From contig QZIL01000049.1 in NCBI GenBank assembly GCA_003599025.1, positions 1 to 47,876 of the forward strand: a DNA stretch of 47,876 nucleotides, given 5' to 3'. The number at the start of each line of letters is the position of its first letter. Position 1 is the stretch's first letter. The DNA is from Nitrospiraceae bacterium (GTDB taxonomy: Bacteria > Nitrospirota > Thermodesulfovibrionia > UBA6902). Below, piece by piece: positions 7,416 through 15,862 of the stretch. The notes beneath the pieces are model-generated. The model searched no databases and was not told the DNA's origin. It saw nothing but the letters and a program-made list of their open reading frames with translations. Made by a program: the position numbers and the translations under genes.

Positions 7416-8204
7416 TCAAAACACCTCTTCATTTAAATAATCGACGGCCTTTTTATCACTCCTCGGTGTCTCGGTAATGACTTTTTCCGGAACGTCCTTC
7501 AATCGCTCTTCATCCCGTTCCTCCCACCCCTTCACATAACGCTCGCTTGCTTCTCCCATGGCCAGCGCCACTGGCAATACGAATATGGATGCCTTCTTTG
7601 TAACACAAGCCTTTTCACATATGCCGCAGCCGGTACATGCATTGCTGTGGACTACAGGTGCGAGCATGGCGTGTTTGCCGGTGCGGACGTTTCTAGTGTG
7701 TTCAACAGTTATGGCACTGTCAATCAAGGGACAGGCGCGGTAGCAGGCGTCGCACTGAATACCTGAGTAGGCAATGCATGTTTCCCTGTCTATTACCGCA
7801 AGCCCCATTCTCGCAAGACTGATATTGAATATCAGCTCTCCGTCTTTATCTTTATCGCTTACCAGGGCCTTGTCAAGGGACCCTGTCGGACATGCCGGCA
7901 CGCACGGGATGTCTTTACACATACGGCAGGGGGTTGTCCTCGGAATGTAAAACGGGGTGCCGATGGGCCTGCCGTCACCCGGCTGGCTGAGTTTCAGTGA
8001 ATCATAGGGACAAGCCTCAACACACATTCCGCATTTTATACAGGAAGCTATGAACTGTTTTTCAGGGACTGCTCCCGGCGGTCTTAATATCAGAGGCGCT
8101 GACCTGCCTTCTTCAATAAATCCGGCCCAGACCAGTCCGCCAGCTGTGGCCAGCCCCAGGCTCTTGATCGTCTTTAATAGAAAATCTCTTCTTTCCGGCA
8201 TCAT
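7416..8204 (-). CDS. napG: NapG, periplasmic Fe-S electron transfer protein
   Basis: The product carries four ferredoxin-type cysteine clusters: CIKCGMCVEACP, CRMCKDIPCVPACP, CIAYSGIQCDACYRACP and CTGCGICEKAC. A twin-arginine signal begins at ERRDFLLKTIKSLGL. These features identify NapG, which forms with NapH a quinol dehydrogenase feeding NapA through NapB. I place the start at the ATG at 8204 (an ATGATG pair) because AGGAC lies upstream. An earlier in-frame ATG at 8234 would translate half of a palindromic repeat (MKPAPTDRTS) and push the Tat motif inward. The stop lies 16 bases beyond the alternative napH start, so the two genes are tightly linked. Confidence 0.92.
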   Translation of the reverse strand: MMPERRDFLLKTIKSLGLATAGGLVWAGFIEEGRSAPLILRPPGAVPEKQFIASCIKCGMCVEACPYDSLKLSQPGDGRPIGTPFYIPRTTPCRMCKDIPCVPACPTGSLDKALVSDKDKDGELIFNISLARMGLAVIDRETCIAYSGIQCDACYRACPLIDSAITVEHTRNVRTGKHAMLAPVVHSNACTGCGICEKACVTKKASIFVLPVALAMGEASERYVKGWEERDEERLKDVPEKVITETPRSDKKAVDYLNEEVF

Positions 8205-8217
8205 GCTTGTCCTGTCC

Positions 8218-8246
8218 GTAGGGGCGGGTTTCAAACCCGCCCCTAC
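8218..8246. repeat. GTAGGGGCG palindrome at the napA-napG junction
   Basis: The arms GTAGGGGCGGGTTT and AAACCCGCCCCTAC pair around a single central base. It shares its outer nine bases with the palindromes at 7381-7408 and 40917-40944. It occupies nearly all of the short napA-napG gap, just after the napA stop. Confidence 0.9.
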
Positions 8247-8250
8247 ATTC

Positions 8251-11022
8251 TCACGCCTTATATAGCTTCACAGCGCATTTTTTAAAATCCGTCTCCTTTG
8301 ATAGTGGACAGGTTGCGTCAAGGGTGACTTTGTTAATAAGAACACGCTCGTCAAACCAGGGAACGAAGATCATTCCCCTTGGAGGATTGTTCCTCCCCCT
8401 CGTGTCCACCCTTGCCTTTACTTTGCCCCGCCTTGATTCTATCCATATAAGCTGGTTGTCCCTGAATCCGTTTGAAGATGCATCATTTGGGTGCATAAAA
8501 CAGAGGGCCTCAGGAGCGGCGCGATATAATTCCGGAACGCGCATGGTCATTGTTCCACTGTGCCAGTGTTCAAGGACCCTTCCGGTGCTGAGCCAGAACG
8601 GGTACTCTGCATTTGGCACCTCGGCAGGCTCGGCGTAGTGCCTGAGGAATATCTTTGCCTTATTGGGCAGACTGACTTTCTCACTCCCTTTGGGTCCGAA
8701 GAGGTCCCCCTTCGGGATTTCTTTAAGGGCCTTGCCGTAAAAGGCGAACTTGCCGTTATTGCTTTTTCTGGCGTAGGGATCGTAATCTGCGTTGAATCTC
8801 CAGGCAGTTTCCTTTCCATCTACTACCGGCCATTTCAGACCCCTGACTTTATGGTATGTGTCAAAGTCCGCCAGGTCATGTCCGTTGCCTATGCCGAATT
8901 TTCTGTATTCCTCCCAGAGGTACTTTTGAATGAAAAAGCCGTAGCCCTTGAATCCTTCAACGTCTCTCTTGTCGCCCCCGGCTTCCGAATTCATAAACCC
9001 TGTTCCAACAGGGTCTGGCCAGGCAAAGGACTTTGCCTCTTTATTTGCATACAGGACATCAAACAGTGTATCTGTGTCTTTGTAACCCATTGCCCTTGCT
9101 TTGTCCATTACATCAGGGAGTGTCACTTCGTTATCGATCTTATGGGACTTCCAGACTTCCGCCAATGTAAATCTCTTTGAGAACTCGACAGTCTGCCATG
9201 TATCGGACATCGCATTTCCGACCGGGGTGACCTGCTGCCTCCAGTGCTGTGTCCTGCGTTCGGCATTGCCGTATGCGCCCCATTTTTCAAAGATCATTGC
9301 TGTGGGAAGGATCAGGTCAGCTACTTTAGCGGAAATGCCTGGATATACCTCGGACACTACGATGAAATTGTCCATTTCCCTGGCAGCATTGATCCAGTGG
9401 TTCATATTGGCCGTATTCTGCCAGGGGTTGTTCACCTGTACCCAGGTCCATTTGACCTTGCCGTCCTCCAGGTCTCTCATGATTTTCGTGTAGTGTGAAC
9501 CTGCCACTGGATTGAGGGTTCCTTCAGGCAGTTTCCAGAGTTTTTCCGATATTTCCCTGTGCTTGGGGTTATCAACTACCATGTCAGAAGGCAGTCTGTG
9601 AGCGAATGTACCCACTTCCCTCGCCGTACCACAGGCGCTCGGCTGGCCGGTCAGGCTGAAGGGACTGTTGCCAGGCTCGGCGATTTTTCCGAGGAGCAGA
9701 TGCACCGTGTATATCTGCTCATTGACCCAGGAACCCCTGACATGCTGGTTAAAACCCATGGTCCAGAAGCTTGATACCTTCCTGTCCTTTGCAGCATAGT
9801 AATCAACAAGCTTGACGAGCTTCTCTTTAAAACCTGAAAGAGACTCATCAGGGTCGCCTTTGGCAAGAGAGGCCACAAAATCGAGTGTATACGGCTCAAG
9901 ACCCTTTTTAAAATCTTCAAAACTTATGGCCCAGTGTTTGACAGGTGTTTTCGCGTTTTTCATTTCGAGCGTTGAGCCTGCCTTTATTCCGAGAGAACTC
10001 CATGCCTGTGCTTCATCTTCTGTGACTGTCTTTGATGCTTCACGTGATGCAGTATCCAGTTCGCTGGCTCTGTATTTGGAATGATTGATTTCCGGCCTCA
10101 TTCCATATCCGATGTCTATCGGTCCTGTAGCGAATACACAATATTTATCAACGAAATCCTGGTCGATAGACTCAGGCCGGTTGTATACGATTTCTCTGGC
10201 TATATAATTAAGGAGGGCAAGGTCGGAATTGGGTTTTATTACGATTTCCATGTCCGCAATATTTGAGCACCTGTTGGAGAAGGTGGTGATGTTTATGAGT
10301 TTTACCCAGTCAGGTCTGCTCAGTTTTCTGTCTGTGACCTTTGACCACAGTACAGGATGCATCTCTGACATATTGGCACCCCAGAGTACTATTGAATCGG
10401 CATGATGCATGTCGTCGTAGTTGCCTGCAGGTTCGTCAATGCCGAATGTCTGGATAAAACCTACAACAGCACTTGCCATACAGTGACGGGCATTAGGGTC
10501 TATGTTGTTGCTTCTGAATCCCCCCTTGATCAGTTTGACAGCTGCAACTCCCTCCATGATTGTATACTGTCCGGACCCGAAGATCGAAACACCCGTGGGG
10601 CCCAGTTCATTGTAATACTTCTTGAACTGACTGGACATTACATCAAAGGCTTTTTCCCAGGTAACGGGTTTAAATTTACCTTTTTTATCAAATTCTCCAG
10701 CTTCATTAACGCGTAGTAAAGGATCGGTCAGTCTGTCTGCGCCGTACATGATCTTTGCATTGAAGTATCCCTTTATACAGTTCAGTCCCATATTAACAGG
10801 TGCGAGCGGGTCGCCCTTGACAGCGACTATCATATCGTTCCTGGTTGCAACCATAATGCCGCATCCGGTCCCGCAGAACCTGCAGACACACTTGTCCCAT
10901 CGCCAGCCGACCTCTGTTTCTTTTACGACTGCCATTAATTCATCCGGTACAGCCATGCCTATTGCGGTTGCAGCACTGACTGCTGCCGTGGTCTTCAGAA
11001 AGTCCCGTCTTGTAACCTTCAT
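8251..11022 (-). CDS. napA: NapA, periplasmic nitrate reductase catalytic subunit
   Basis: The 923-residue protein starts with a twin-arginine signal ([17 protein letters not shown]). A [4Fe-4S] site follows at Cys47, Cys50, Cys54 and Cys82 (CRFCGTGC...CIKG), matching the CxxCxxxC-x27-C spacing of Nap-type enzymes. The likely molybdenum ligand is Cys181 in [10 protein letters not shown]. Later motifs, such as [13 protein letters not shown] and the C-terminal [17 protein letters not shown], fit the bis-MGD-binding domains. It reduces nitrate to nitrite in the periplasm. The length is at the long end for NapA. AAGGAGG precedes the ATG, and it is the first gene of napA-G-H-B-D, divergent from a Crp/Fnr regulator. 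NapC and NapF are not present. Confidence 0.96.
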   Translation of the reverse strand: MKVTRRDFLKTTAAVSAATAIGMAVPDELMAVVKETEVGWRWDKCVCRFCGTGCGIMVATRNDMIVAVKGDPLAPVNMGLNCIKGYFNAKIMYGADRLTDPLLRVNEAGEFDKKGKFKPVTWEKAFDVMSSQFKKYYNELGPTGVSIFGSGQYTIMEGVAAVKLIKGGFRSNNIDPNARHCMASAVVGFIQTFGIDEPAGNYDDMHHADSIVLWGANMSEMHPVLWSKVTDRKLSRPDWVKLINITTFSNRCSNIADMEIVIKPNSDLALLNYIAREIVYNRPESIDQDFVDKYCVFATGPIDIGYGMRPEINHSKYRASELDTASREASKTVTEDEAQAWSSLGIKAGSTLEMKNAKTPVKHWAISFEDFKKGLEPYTLDFVASLAKGDPDESLSGFKEKLVKLVDYYAAKDRKVSSFWTMGFNQHVRGSWVNEQIYTVHLLLGKIAEPGNSPFSLTGQPSACGTAREVGTFAHRLPSDMVVDNPKHREISEKLWKLPEGTLNPVAGSHYTKIMRDLEDGKVKWTWVQVNNPWQNTANMNHWINAAREMDNFIVVSEVYPGISAKVADLILPTAMIFEKWGAYGNAERRTQHWRQQVTPVGNAMSDTWQTVEFSKRFTLAEVWKSHKIDNEVTLPDVMDKARAMGYKDTDTLFDVLYANKEAKSFAWPDPVGTGFMNSEAGGDKRDVEGFKGYGFFIQKYLWEEYRKFGIGNGHDLADFDTYHKVRGLKWPVVDGKETAWRFNADYDPYARKSNNGKFAFYGKALKEIPKGDLFGPKGSEKVSLPNKAKIFLRHYAEPAEVPNAEYPFWLSTGRVLEHWHSGTMTMRVPELYRAAPEALCFMHPNDASSNGFRDNQLIWIESRRGKVKARVDTRGRNNPPRGMIFVPWFDERVLINKVTLDATCPLSKETDFKKCAVKLYKA

Positions 11023-11057
11023 ATCAGGCCTCCTTTTAATAAAATCATCGATTTGTA

Positions 11058-11083
11058 TCTGATAATGGTAAATTTATATCAGA
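11058..11083. promoter_or_regulatory. Inverted repeat upstream of napA
   Basis: Seven-base arms TCTGATA and TATCAGA flank a 12-base AT-rich centre, 36 bases upstream of the napA start and in the divergent region facing the Crp/Fnr gene. It could be an operator for nap control. Its spacing is wider than a canonical FNR site (TTGAT-N4-ATCAA), which I did not find in this region. Confidence 0.3.
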
Positions 11084-11326
11084 GATCGCCAATGCAACCT
11101 CCTGAAATCATATGAATAACTTGCCTGTCATTTTGAGCTGAATGAGTAACTAAGTAATTTAATATCACAATATCGATTCATTTGCAATCAGTTAATAGAT
11201 ATATAAAAAAATAACAGGTTTTTGGGTAAATGTGATGTTAATGATTGTAAAGAAACAGTAAATTATGGTCCTTGCGCTATTACTGTCTCCAGGTGTATTG
11301 ACATAGTCTTATCGATTAATTACGCT

Positions 11327-12028
11327 ATGTTAGTGAAAAGATCCAATGCAGACATACTGGACGATCTCCGCGTATTGCCGTGCCTGTCGGGTTTAAAAAA
11401 GGATGAACTGTCTTCAATAGGGGGGCAGGCACATATCAGGTCCTTTGTAAAAAATGAAATCCTCTTCAGAGAGTCAGAACAGGCCGATTTTTTGTTTGTG
11501 GTAAAAAAAGGGCAGGTAAAACTGTTTAAAACCTCTTCTGAGGGGAGAGAACTGTCGATCAAGATAATGGGGCGGCATGAATATTTTTGCTGCGCACCCC
11601 TCTATCATGACGGTAAATATCCAGTAAGCGCCTCTGCAAAAGAAAATTCTTCGGTCGTAGTCATACCATCAAAAGAGTTCAAGGATGTAATTGGTTTCAG
11701 TACAAATGAAATAGGATTGAAAATCATTAAAGGTCTGTGCAACAGGATTAAATATCTCTCAGGTCTCGTAGAAAATCTTTCATTCAGGGACGTTGAGCAG
11801 AGGATCCTTATGGCCCTTTTGCGGCTGTCAGAAGAGAAGGCACCCATGGACAACATAGTCTCTCTCTCAATATCCCATAACGATATAGCGTCTATAACAG
11901 GGACTGTGAGAGAGGTTGTTTCGAGAATTATGTCGAGGCTGAAGAAGGAGGGGACCATTGTTGACAGCAACGTAAGAGGTTTTAAGATAAACAAGGACAG
12001 GCTCAAAAATATCATCAGCAAAAAATAG
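11327..12028 (+). CDS. Crp/Fnr family transcriptional regulator
   Basis: From the ATG at 11327 the product is 233 residues, the usual length for the family. It has an N-terminal cyclic-nucleotide-binding-like beta-roll (LRVLPCLSGLKKDEL to about residue 120), a long dimerisation helix (GLKIIKGLCNRIKYLSGLVENLS) and a C-terminal winged helix with the recognition helix in HNDIASITGTVREVVSRIMSRLKKEG. It contains YFCCAPLYHDG in the sensor domain, a Cys pair unlike cAMP sites, suggesting a redox, heme or Fe-S effector. The frame is open to a TTG at 11222, which would add 35 residues with four Cys (at 4, 9, 18 and 25); neither start has a good ribosome binding site. Divergent from napA, it probably regulates nitrate respiration. 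Confidence 0.85.
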   Translation: MLVKRSNADILDDLRVLPCLSGLKKDELSSIGGQAHIRSFVKNEILFRESEQADFLFVVKKGQVKLFKTSSEGRELSIKIMGRHEYFCCAPLYHDGKYPVSASAKENSSVVVIPSKEFKDVIGFSTNEIGLKIIKGLCNRIKYLSGLVENLSFRDVEQRILMALLRLSEEKAPMDNIVSLSISHNDIASITGTVREVVSRIMSRLKKEGTIVDSNVRGFKINKDRLKNIISKK

Positions 12029-12082
12029 TTATATTTCCCGCTTTGGTCCCCCCGCTGCCGGATAGAGGCAGTGCTGTCTCCC

Positions 12083-12511
12083 TTAAAACCTGCTGGCCAT
12101 TTTCTCAATCATGGATATATGAATAAGATACTGCCCGTCCTGAACGCGTCCGGTCAGCGGAATAGGGAAACAGCTGCCGACGCCCTTTTCAATTTCCGAA
12201 ACAGGATATCTCACATTGCACAACCTGCAGACAAGGAAACCTTCCTCAAATCTGTAGCCGAGCTTTGCATGATGGCAGTTCTCACATGCATCGAAAAAAG
12301 AAAACACCTTGTCGTCGATTTTTATAACAAAAAAACTTATTTTCCTTCCCATGTGTCGGTACGTATAAAACACGGGGACATCCGGCTTGAGTGCAGCCAG
12401 TTTCACTACAACATTTGAATCCCTCACTAACGGTCTTTGATATGAGGGCTGTCCTGAACAGGAGACCGAGAGCAGCATGACGGTCAATAAAATATATTGA
12501 AAGTATCTCAT
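12083..12511 (-). CDS. DUF2318-domain lipoprotein with two CxxC pairs
   Basis: The signal peptide ends in a lipobox (LLSVSC). The core, ISFFVIKIDDKVFSFFDAC, then CENCHHAKLGY and CRLCNVRYP plus GSCFPIPL, matches the C-terminal DUF2318 domain, whose CxxC pairs are thought to bind a metal. Note that CENCH has the form of a c-heme motif, but in DUF2318 these cysteines act with the second CxxC pair. DUF2318 proteins often accompany iron or copper uptake systems. The ATG at 12511 is preferred; a TTG at 12526 overlapping the tonB stop is possible. It is the last gene of the tonB operon and converges on the Crp/Fnr gene. Confidence 0.75.
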   Translation of the reverse strand: MRYFQYILLTVMLLSVSCSGQPSYQRPLVRDSNVVVKLAALKPDVPVFYTYRHMGRKISFFVIKIDDKVFSFFDACENCHHAKLGYRFEEGFLVCRLCNVRYPVSEIEKGVGSCFPIPLTGRVQDGQYLIHISMIEKMASRF

Positions 12512-12522
12512 AATATAAAGTC

Positions 12523-13275
12523 TCAATTCAGCCTGTAAACAACCGGTATCACTATCTCTGCCCTGAGCGGCGGTTCAGGGAACGGGAGGACTTTCTTTAC
12601 GGTCTCCACTGCACTTCTGTCCAGTATACCAAATCCCGAGCTCTCTATGATTTTTATGTCCTCTGCATTGCCGTTTTCACAGATGACAAAGGAGATAGTC
12701 ACTTTTCCCTGCCACCCCATTTTTCTCGCTGCCTGCGGGTAAGAAAGGTTTTTCAAGATTCGGTCTCTTATATATGTAAAATGCTCTCTTAAATATCCTG
12801 CCTTTGCGCCTTCAGCAGTATCAGCGACGTCCCTGCCGGATACAGTGCCGGCATCCTGTTTAATACCCTCTGATGAATCATTTGTTCTCCCTTCCAACGT
12901 GTCAACCACGGCTTCTCTATCATTCATATCCGGTGACACTTCAGAAAGTACCGGCTGGTGACTGTCAGATACTGGAACTGCAGGCACATCATCTGATGAA
13001 GGCCGGACCGGTCTTTGTTCAGCTTTTTTTATTCCGGACTCTCTGCTGATGACTTTTGCCTTCCGGCTATCTGCAGACGGCTTCTGTTTTTTGGCTGACG
13101 CCTTCCGTGGCGTATCACTGTTTGCCCCTGCCTTTGACTCCTGAACGCCTGCCAGACTGAAATCGAGCACAAGAATTTTATTTGCAGGCATGTAACGGCT
13201 GAGGACAAGGACGGCCGCAAATATCAGAGCATGAACAGCAACTGAGAATACCGACGCCCTGAATTGTGTGTTCAT
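12523..13275 (-). CDS. tonB: TonB energy transducer
   Basis: The 250-residue protein has one N-terminal membrane anchor (VFSVAVHALIFAAVLVLSRYM), a long polar periplasmic spacer (about residues 40-160) rich in Ser, Asp, Glu, Lys and Ala, and a C-terminal TonB domain (YIRDRILKNLSYPQAARKMG, GKVTISFVI, IIESSGFGILDRSAVETVKK, then PFPEPP). TonB transmits the energy of the ExbB/ExbD proton channel to outer-membrane receptors; a receptor is encoded in the same block at 15863-17935. The spacer is less proline-rich than in E. coli TonB. The start follows the exbD stop by three bases with GAAGGGA as ribosome binding site. Confidence 0.92.
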   Translation of the reverse strand: MNTQFRASVFSVAVHALIFAAVLVLSRYMPANKILVLDFSLAGVQESKAGANSDTPRKASAKKQKPSADSRKAKVISRESGIKKAEQRPVRPSSDDVPAVPVSDSHQPVLSEVSPDMNDREAVVDTLEGRTNDSSEGIKQDAGTVSGRDVADTAEGAKAGYLREHFTYIRDRILKNLSYPQAARKMGWQGKVTISFVICENGNAEDIKIIESSGFGILDRSAVETVKKVLPFPEPPLRAEIVIPVVYRLN

Positions 13276-13278
13276 TAA

Positions 13279-13662
13279 TCAATCCCTTCTCTGTTCTGTC
13301 TGAAGACTGACCTTTTTGAAACCGAGGTTTTTCACCGTATCCAGCACATCCACAAACATCTGGAGCGCAATGTCCCGGTCGGCCCTTATGAGCATAGGGA
13401 CTGACCTGTCGAGAAAACAGATGGAATTTTTCAGGCCGTCAAGGGTCACCTGTTTTGTATTAAGGTAAAGATTCCCCTTTTTGTCTATCTCTATGGTCTG
13501 GGACTTAAGTGCATCATTGTGGCTCCTCGAAGCGGCAGGCAGCTCGACCGGCACGACCCCTGTTGCAATAAACGTGGACGTGGTGAGCACTATGGTCAAG
13601 AGCACGAGCATGACATCCACCAGCGGGATGACATTCATGTAATCAAATTCTTTCTCTTCCAT
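13279..13662 (-). CDS. exbD: ExbD/TolR biopolymer transport protein
   Basis: The 127-residue protein has the ExbD layout: a short cytoplasmic N-terminus, one membrane segment with the essential Asp ([17 protein letters not shown]), and a periplasmic domain ending in [30 protein letters not shown]. With ExbB it forms the proton-driven motor for TonB. Its start overlaps the exbB stop by about 20 bases, so the two are translationally linked. Confidence 0.93.
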   Translation of the reverse strand: MEEKEFDYMNVIPLVDVMLVLLTIVLTTSTFIATGVVPVELPAASRSHNDALKSQTIEIDKKGNLYLNTKQVTLDGLKNSICFLDRSVPMLIRADRDIALQMFVDVLDTVKNLGFKKVSLQTEQRRD

Positions 13663-14077
13663 TCTCTATCTCCCATCGCATGATCAGGACCTTTACCTTT
13701 CTCAGGAGAAAGTTGTAAAGCGCAACTGACGGGATCGCCACGATAAGCCCTACAGCAGTCGCCTTCAGTGCAAGCGCAAGCCCTGACATTATCTTTCCTG
13801 TGTCCATGAACCCTTCATTCCCCATCGTATAGAATGTGAGCATTATTCCGAGCACAGTCCCGAGCAGTCCTATGTATGGCGCATTGCTGCCGATGGTCGC
13901 AATTATGTGCAGCTTTTTTGTGAGCTCAAGCTCCAGCGACTTTTTATCAGCATATTCAATGAGGTTGATGCGCCTGTAAATAAGATGTCTCTCAACAGCT
14001 ATTGAAAGGGCGATCATGCTCATGATGAGCAGAAGCCCTATCACTCCGTAGTCGATCGCAGCGCTAAGCCATTCCAT
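13643..14077 (-). CDS. exbB: ExbB/TolQ-type proton channel protein
   Basis: From the ATG at 14077 (AAGGGGAAAAG upstream) the product is 144 residues, a short ExbB. Three membrane segments are visible: residues 5-27, and a pair around [21 protein letters not shown] and [23 protein letters not shown]. The GLLGTV and ALKATAVGL motifs are typical of ExbB/TolQ/MotA. A longer reading from 14116 adds 13 polar residues without a ribosome binding site. It works with ExbD and TonB encoded directly downstream. Confidence 0.92.
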   Translation of the reverse strand: MEWLSAAIDYGVIGLLLIMSMIALSIAVERHLIYRRINLIEYADKKSLELELTKKLHIIATIGSNAPYIGLLGTVLGIMLTFYTMGNEGFMDTGKIMSGLALALKATAVGLIVAIPSVALYNFLLRKVKVLIMRWEIENGRERI

Positions 14078-14261
14078 TGTCTTTTCCCCTTGTCCTGATT
14101 TTTTGTATAGCGGCAAGCAGCAGGACGCTCACACCAACGCCTGCGCATCCGAAGCATGCTGTGCACGCTCCGCCTGAACAGTTTGAAACCGAGGTCAGTC
14201 CGGACAGGCCGGTGGCTGCGCCGATTGCAGAGCAGAGTATCTTATTTTTTAAATCTGCCAT
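14064..14261 (-). CDS. Cys-rich membrane miniprotein, unknown
   Basis: The 65-residue product has two hydrophobic stretches separated by a glycine- and cysteine-rich motif, [20 protein letters not shown] (five Cys in the whole protein, including one near residue 10). AAGGGAGG lies upstream of the ATG. The gene overlaps the polyferredoxin gene upstream by 20 bases and the exbB gene downstream by 14 bases, so it is almost surely translated within this operon. The cysteine run could bind a metal or an Fe-S cluster in or near the membrane. No family is recognised. Confidence 0.7.
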   Translation of the reverse strand: MADLKNKILCSAIGAATGLSGLTSVSNCSGGACTACFGCAGVGVSVLLLAAIQKIRTRGKDNGMA

Positions 14262-15042
14262 AGTTTATCGCCTCCCTTGTACAGACTTTTTCACACTCCC
14301 TGCAGGGCATGCAGGAGAGCTGATCAATCTTTGCCTTATCACTGATCCCGATTGCCCAGGTCGGGCAGGCCTTCGCGCATATACCGCACGCATTGCACTT
14401 TGCTTCATTCACGGTCACCCTTTTGCCGAATCTGAGGCCGAGCCTGTTGGAGACAGCGTCAAGCGCACCTATTGGGCATAGGAAATTGCAGTATGCCCTG
14501 CCGCCCTTTGCAAGGAACCCGAGAACGACCACCAGACCGAGATTTATCAGCCCTGCTGTTCGGAAGAAATAAGACATGTCCGCAGGTGAAAACGCAGCGC
14601 CGAAGATCCTTGGCACTGCTGCAAAGTTGCAGTAATTGCAGCAGAGACTGCCGAGCCCTATAGCAGGGGCGATCAGGTATACGGACAAATATCCGTACCT
14701 GACCGGCGATGACGGGACCCCCGAATAATTGATCTTCAGGAAATCCGGAACGATTTTACTTCCCACTTCCATGCTGCCGCCGATAGGGCAGAGGTGGCTG
14801 CACCAGTATCTGCCGAGAAAAAACGTGCTTATCAATACACCGAAGACAAGGGCAACCCCGAGGTAGCTCCTTGCAAAACCGATGAGGAATTCCCCGCCTG
14901 TCATCCCCTTTCTCCATGAAAAAAACATCCTCGGGCACCATGTGCCGCAGAAATTGGTGTCCTGAGAAAATTGAAAGAGCAGCGACAGCGGCGGCATCAG
15001 CAGGAGTATGCCCCCGATGATTATCCAGTATCTGTATTTCAT
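14242..15042 (-). CDS. NapH-like membrane polyferredoxin
   Basis: The protein has four to five membrane segments and paired CxxxCP motifs (CSHLCPIG and CNFLCPIG), with additional NFCGTWCPRMF and SLCCNYCNF loops, followed by two C-terminal [4Fe-4S] motifs (CNACGICAKACP and CMPCRECEKVC). This architecture is shared by NapH, NosR C-termini and CcoG-like proteins, which move electrons across or along the inner membrane. It is not napH of the nap operon (6551-7372). The ATG at 15042 has AAGGGA upstream; an earlier ATG at 15078 overlaps the preceding gene. In this operon it could reduce a metal such as Cu(II) or Fe(III) during TonB-linked uptake, which is inference. Confidence 0.85.
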   Translation of the reverse strand: MKYRYWIIIGGILLLMPPLSLLFQFSQDTNFCGTWCPRMFFSWRKGMTGGEFLIGFARSYLGVALVFGVLISTFFLGRYWCSHLCPIGGSMEVGSKIVPDFLKINYSGVPSSPVRYGYLSVYLIAPAIGLGSLCCNYCNFAAVPRIFGAAFSPADMSYFFRTAGLINLGLVVVLGFLAKGGRAYCNFLCPIGALDAVSNRLGLRFGKRVTVNEAKCNACGICAKACPTWAIGISDKAKIDQLSCMPCRECEKVCTREAINYGRFKK

Positions 15043-15055
15043 AAAAAATCCCTTA

Positions 15056-15685
15056 TCAGTGATGGTGTCCGCCTGCATCGTGCGTGTCCTCCTTTGTCTT
15101 GAATATCACGGGGACGTTCAGGACAGAATTGCCTGTGATTGTGTCGTAAAAGGCCAGTGTGTATTTGCCTCTTACACCCACGTTCTGATACCTGCCTGGG
15201 GCCTGCCTGAAGGTTTCAAGGCAATCTTCAGAACAGAAAAAATAGTCCTTTCCCTCATGTGTGTGTTTTGAGAATTCATTTGTATAAGACATACCGCAGA
15301 CAGGGTCCAGAACCGGCGGCTTCATCAGCACCCATAACGCTATCCTGTCGCTGGGCTGAAGATCGTAGAGGACATCATCTCTCAGTTCAGGCTTTCTGTG
15401 CAGCTTCAGGTCCACCACCGGCGCTGACAGATGGATTTTGTAATCAAGCTTCGGTTCTCCCTCAAGAACGACCCTGGCATTTCCTTTATAGGGTGGAATG
15501 ACGGTAGCGGTTGCTATGAGTGAATATCCTGTTTCACCACTCTGAAGTGCCGCCGGATGTCTCGCCTTGCCTCCTTTGCTGGTGATCAGGCCGATGGAGT
15601 GGGCCGAGTCCCCCCATCTGTGCCCGGCTGCAGTAAGCGAGACTGCAACAGTCAGGATGAAGAATATTGTCTTTTTTATGTTCAC
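15056..15685 (-). CDS. Exported YHS-domain protein with His-rich tail
   Basis: The start is a GTG at 15685 behind AAAGGAGA. A signal peptide (NIKKTIFFILTVAVSLTAAG) leads to a beta-rich domain with FixH-like flavour (residues ~50-120), then a YHS domain: DPVCGMSY...KHTHEGKDYFFCSEDCLETF, a metal-binding motif seen in heavy-metal proteins and copper ATPases. The C-terminus ends DTHDAGGHHHH-like, another metal-binding feature. It is the first gene of the unit that continues with the polyferredoxin, Cys-rich miniprotein, ExbB, ExbD, TonB and DUF2318 genes. A role as periplasmic metal-binding protein is likely; copper or iron cannot be decided. Confidence 0.8.
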   Translation of the reverse strand: MNIKKTIFFILTVAVSLTAAGHRWGDSAHSIGLITSKGGKARHPAALQSGETGYSLIATATVIPPYKGNARVVLEGEPKLDYKIHLSAPVVDLKLHRKPELRDDVLYDLQPSDRIALWVLMKPPVLDPVCGMSYTNEFSKHTHEGKDYFFCSEDCLETFRQAPGRYQNVGVRGKYTLAFYDTITGNSVLNVPVIFKTKEDTHDAGGHHH

Positions 15686-15742
15686 GTTGTCTCCTTTAAT
15701 GTTTATCTGGGAAGGCAGCACATGGCATCTTCGCTCATTCTC

Positions 15743-15760
15743 GTCCCGATATATCGGGAC
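15743..15760. repeat. Perfect 18-base palindrome upstream of the YHS gene
   Basis: The arms GTCCCGATA and TATCGGGAC are perfectly complementary. The site lies 58 bases upstream of the YHS gene start, in the 177-base gap after the TonB-receptor gene. A second 14-base palindrome (GGCCTTTAAAGGCC, 15847-15860) adjoins the receptor stop codon. The first could be an operator or a small repetitive palindrome; the second may be a termination hairpin without a T-run. Confidence 0.5.
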
Positions 15761-15862
15761 TCCGAGGTTTTTGCCTCCTGATTTTAAATATAAGTTATGC
15801 GGACTATCTGCAAAAAAATCCGCTCAAATACTATGTGCTGCCTTCCGGCCTTTAAAGGCCTT

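Noticed and set aside
8560-9180. 206-codon open frame on the plus strand within napA
   Set aside because: It is antisense to a certain gene (napA) and its protein has no family features.
11023-11326. Canonical FNR box (TTGAT-N4-ATCAA) between napA and the regulator gene
   Set aside because: No match with acceptable symmetry was found; only a wider TCTGATA/TATCAGA inverted repeat is present.
11222-11326. Calling the Crp/Fnr protein from the TTG with certainty
   Set aside because: No ribosome binding site supports it and the ATG at 11327 gives the usual family length, so the extension is kept only as a hypothesis.
12071-12418. Plus-strand open frame opposite the DUF2318 gene
   Set aside because: The minus strand encodes a clear lipobox and DUF2318 motifs; the plus frame has none.
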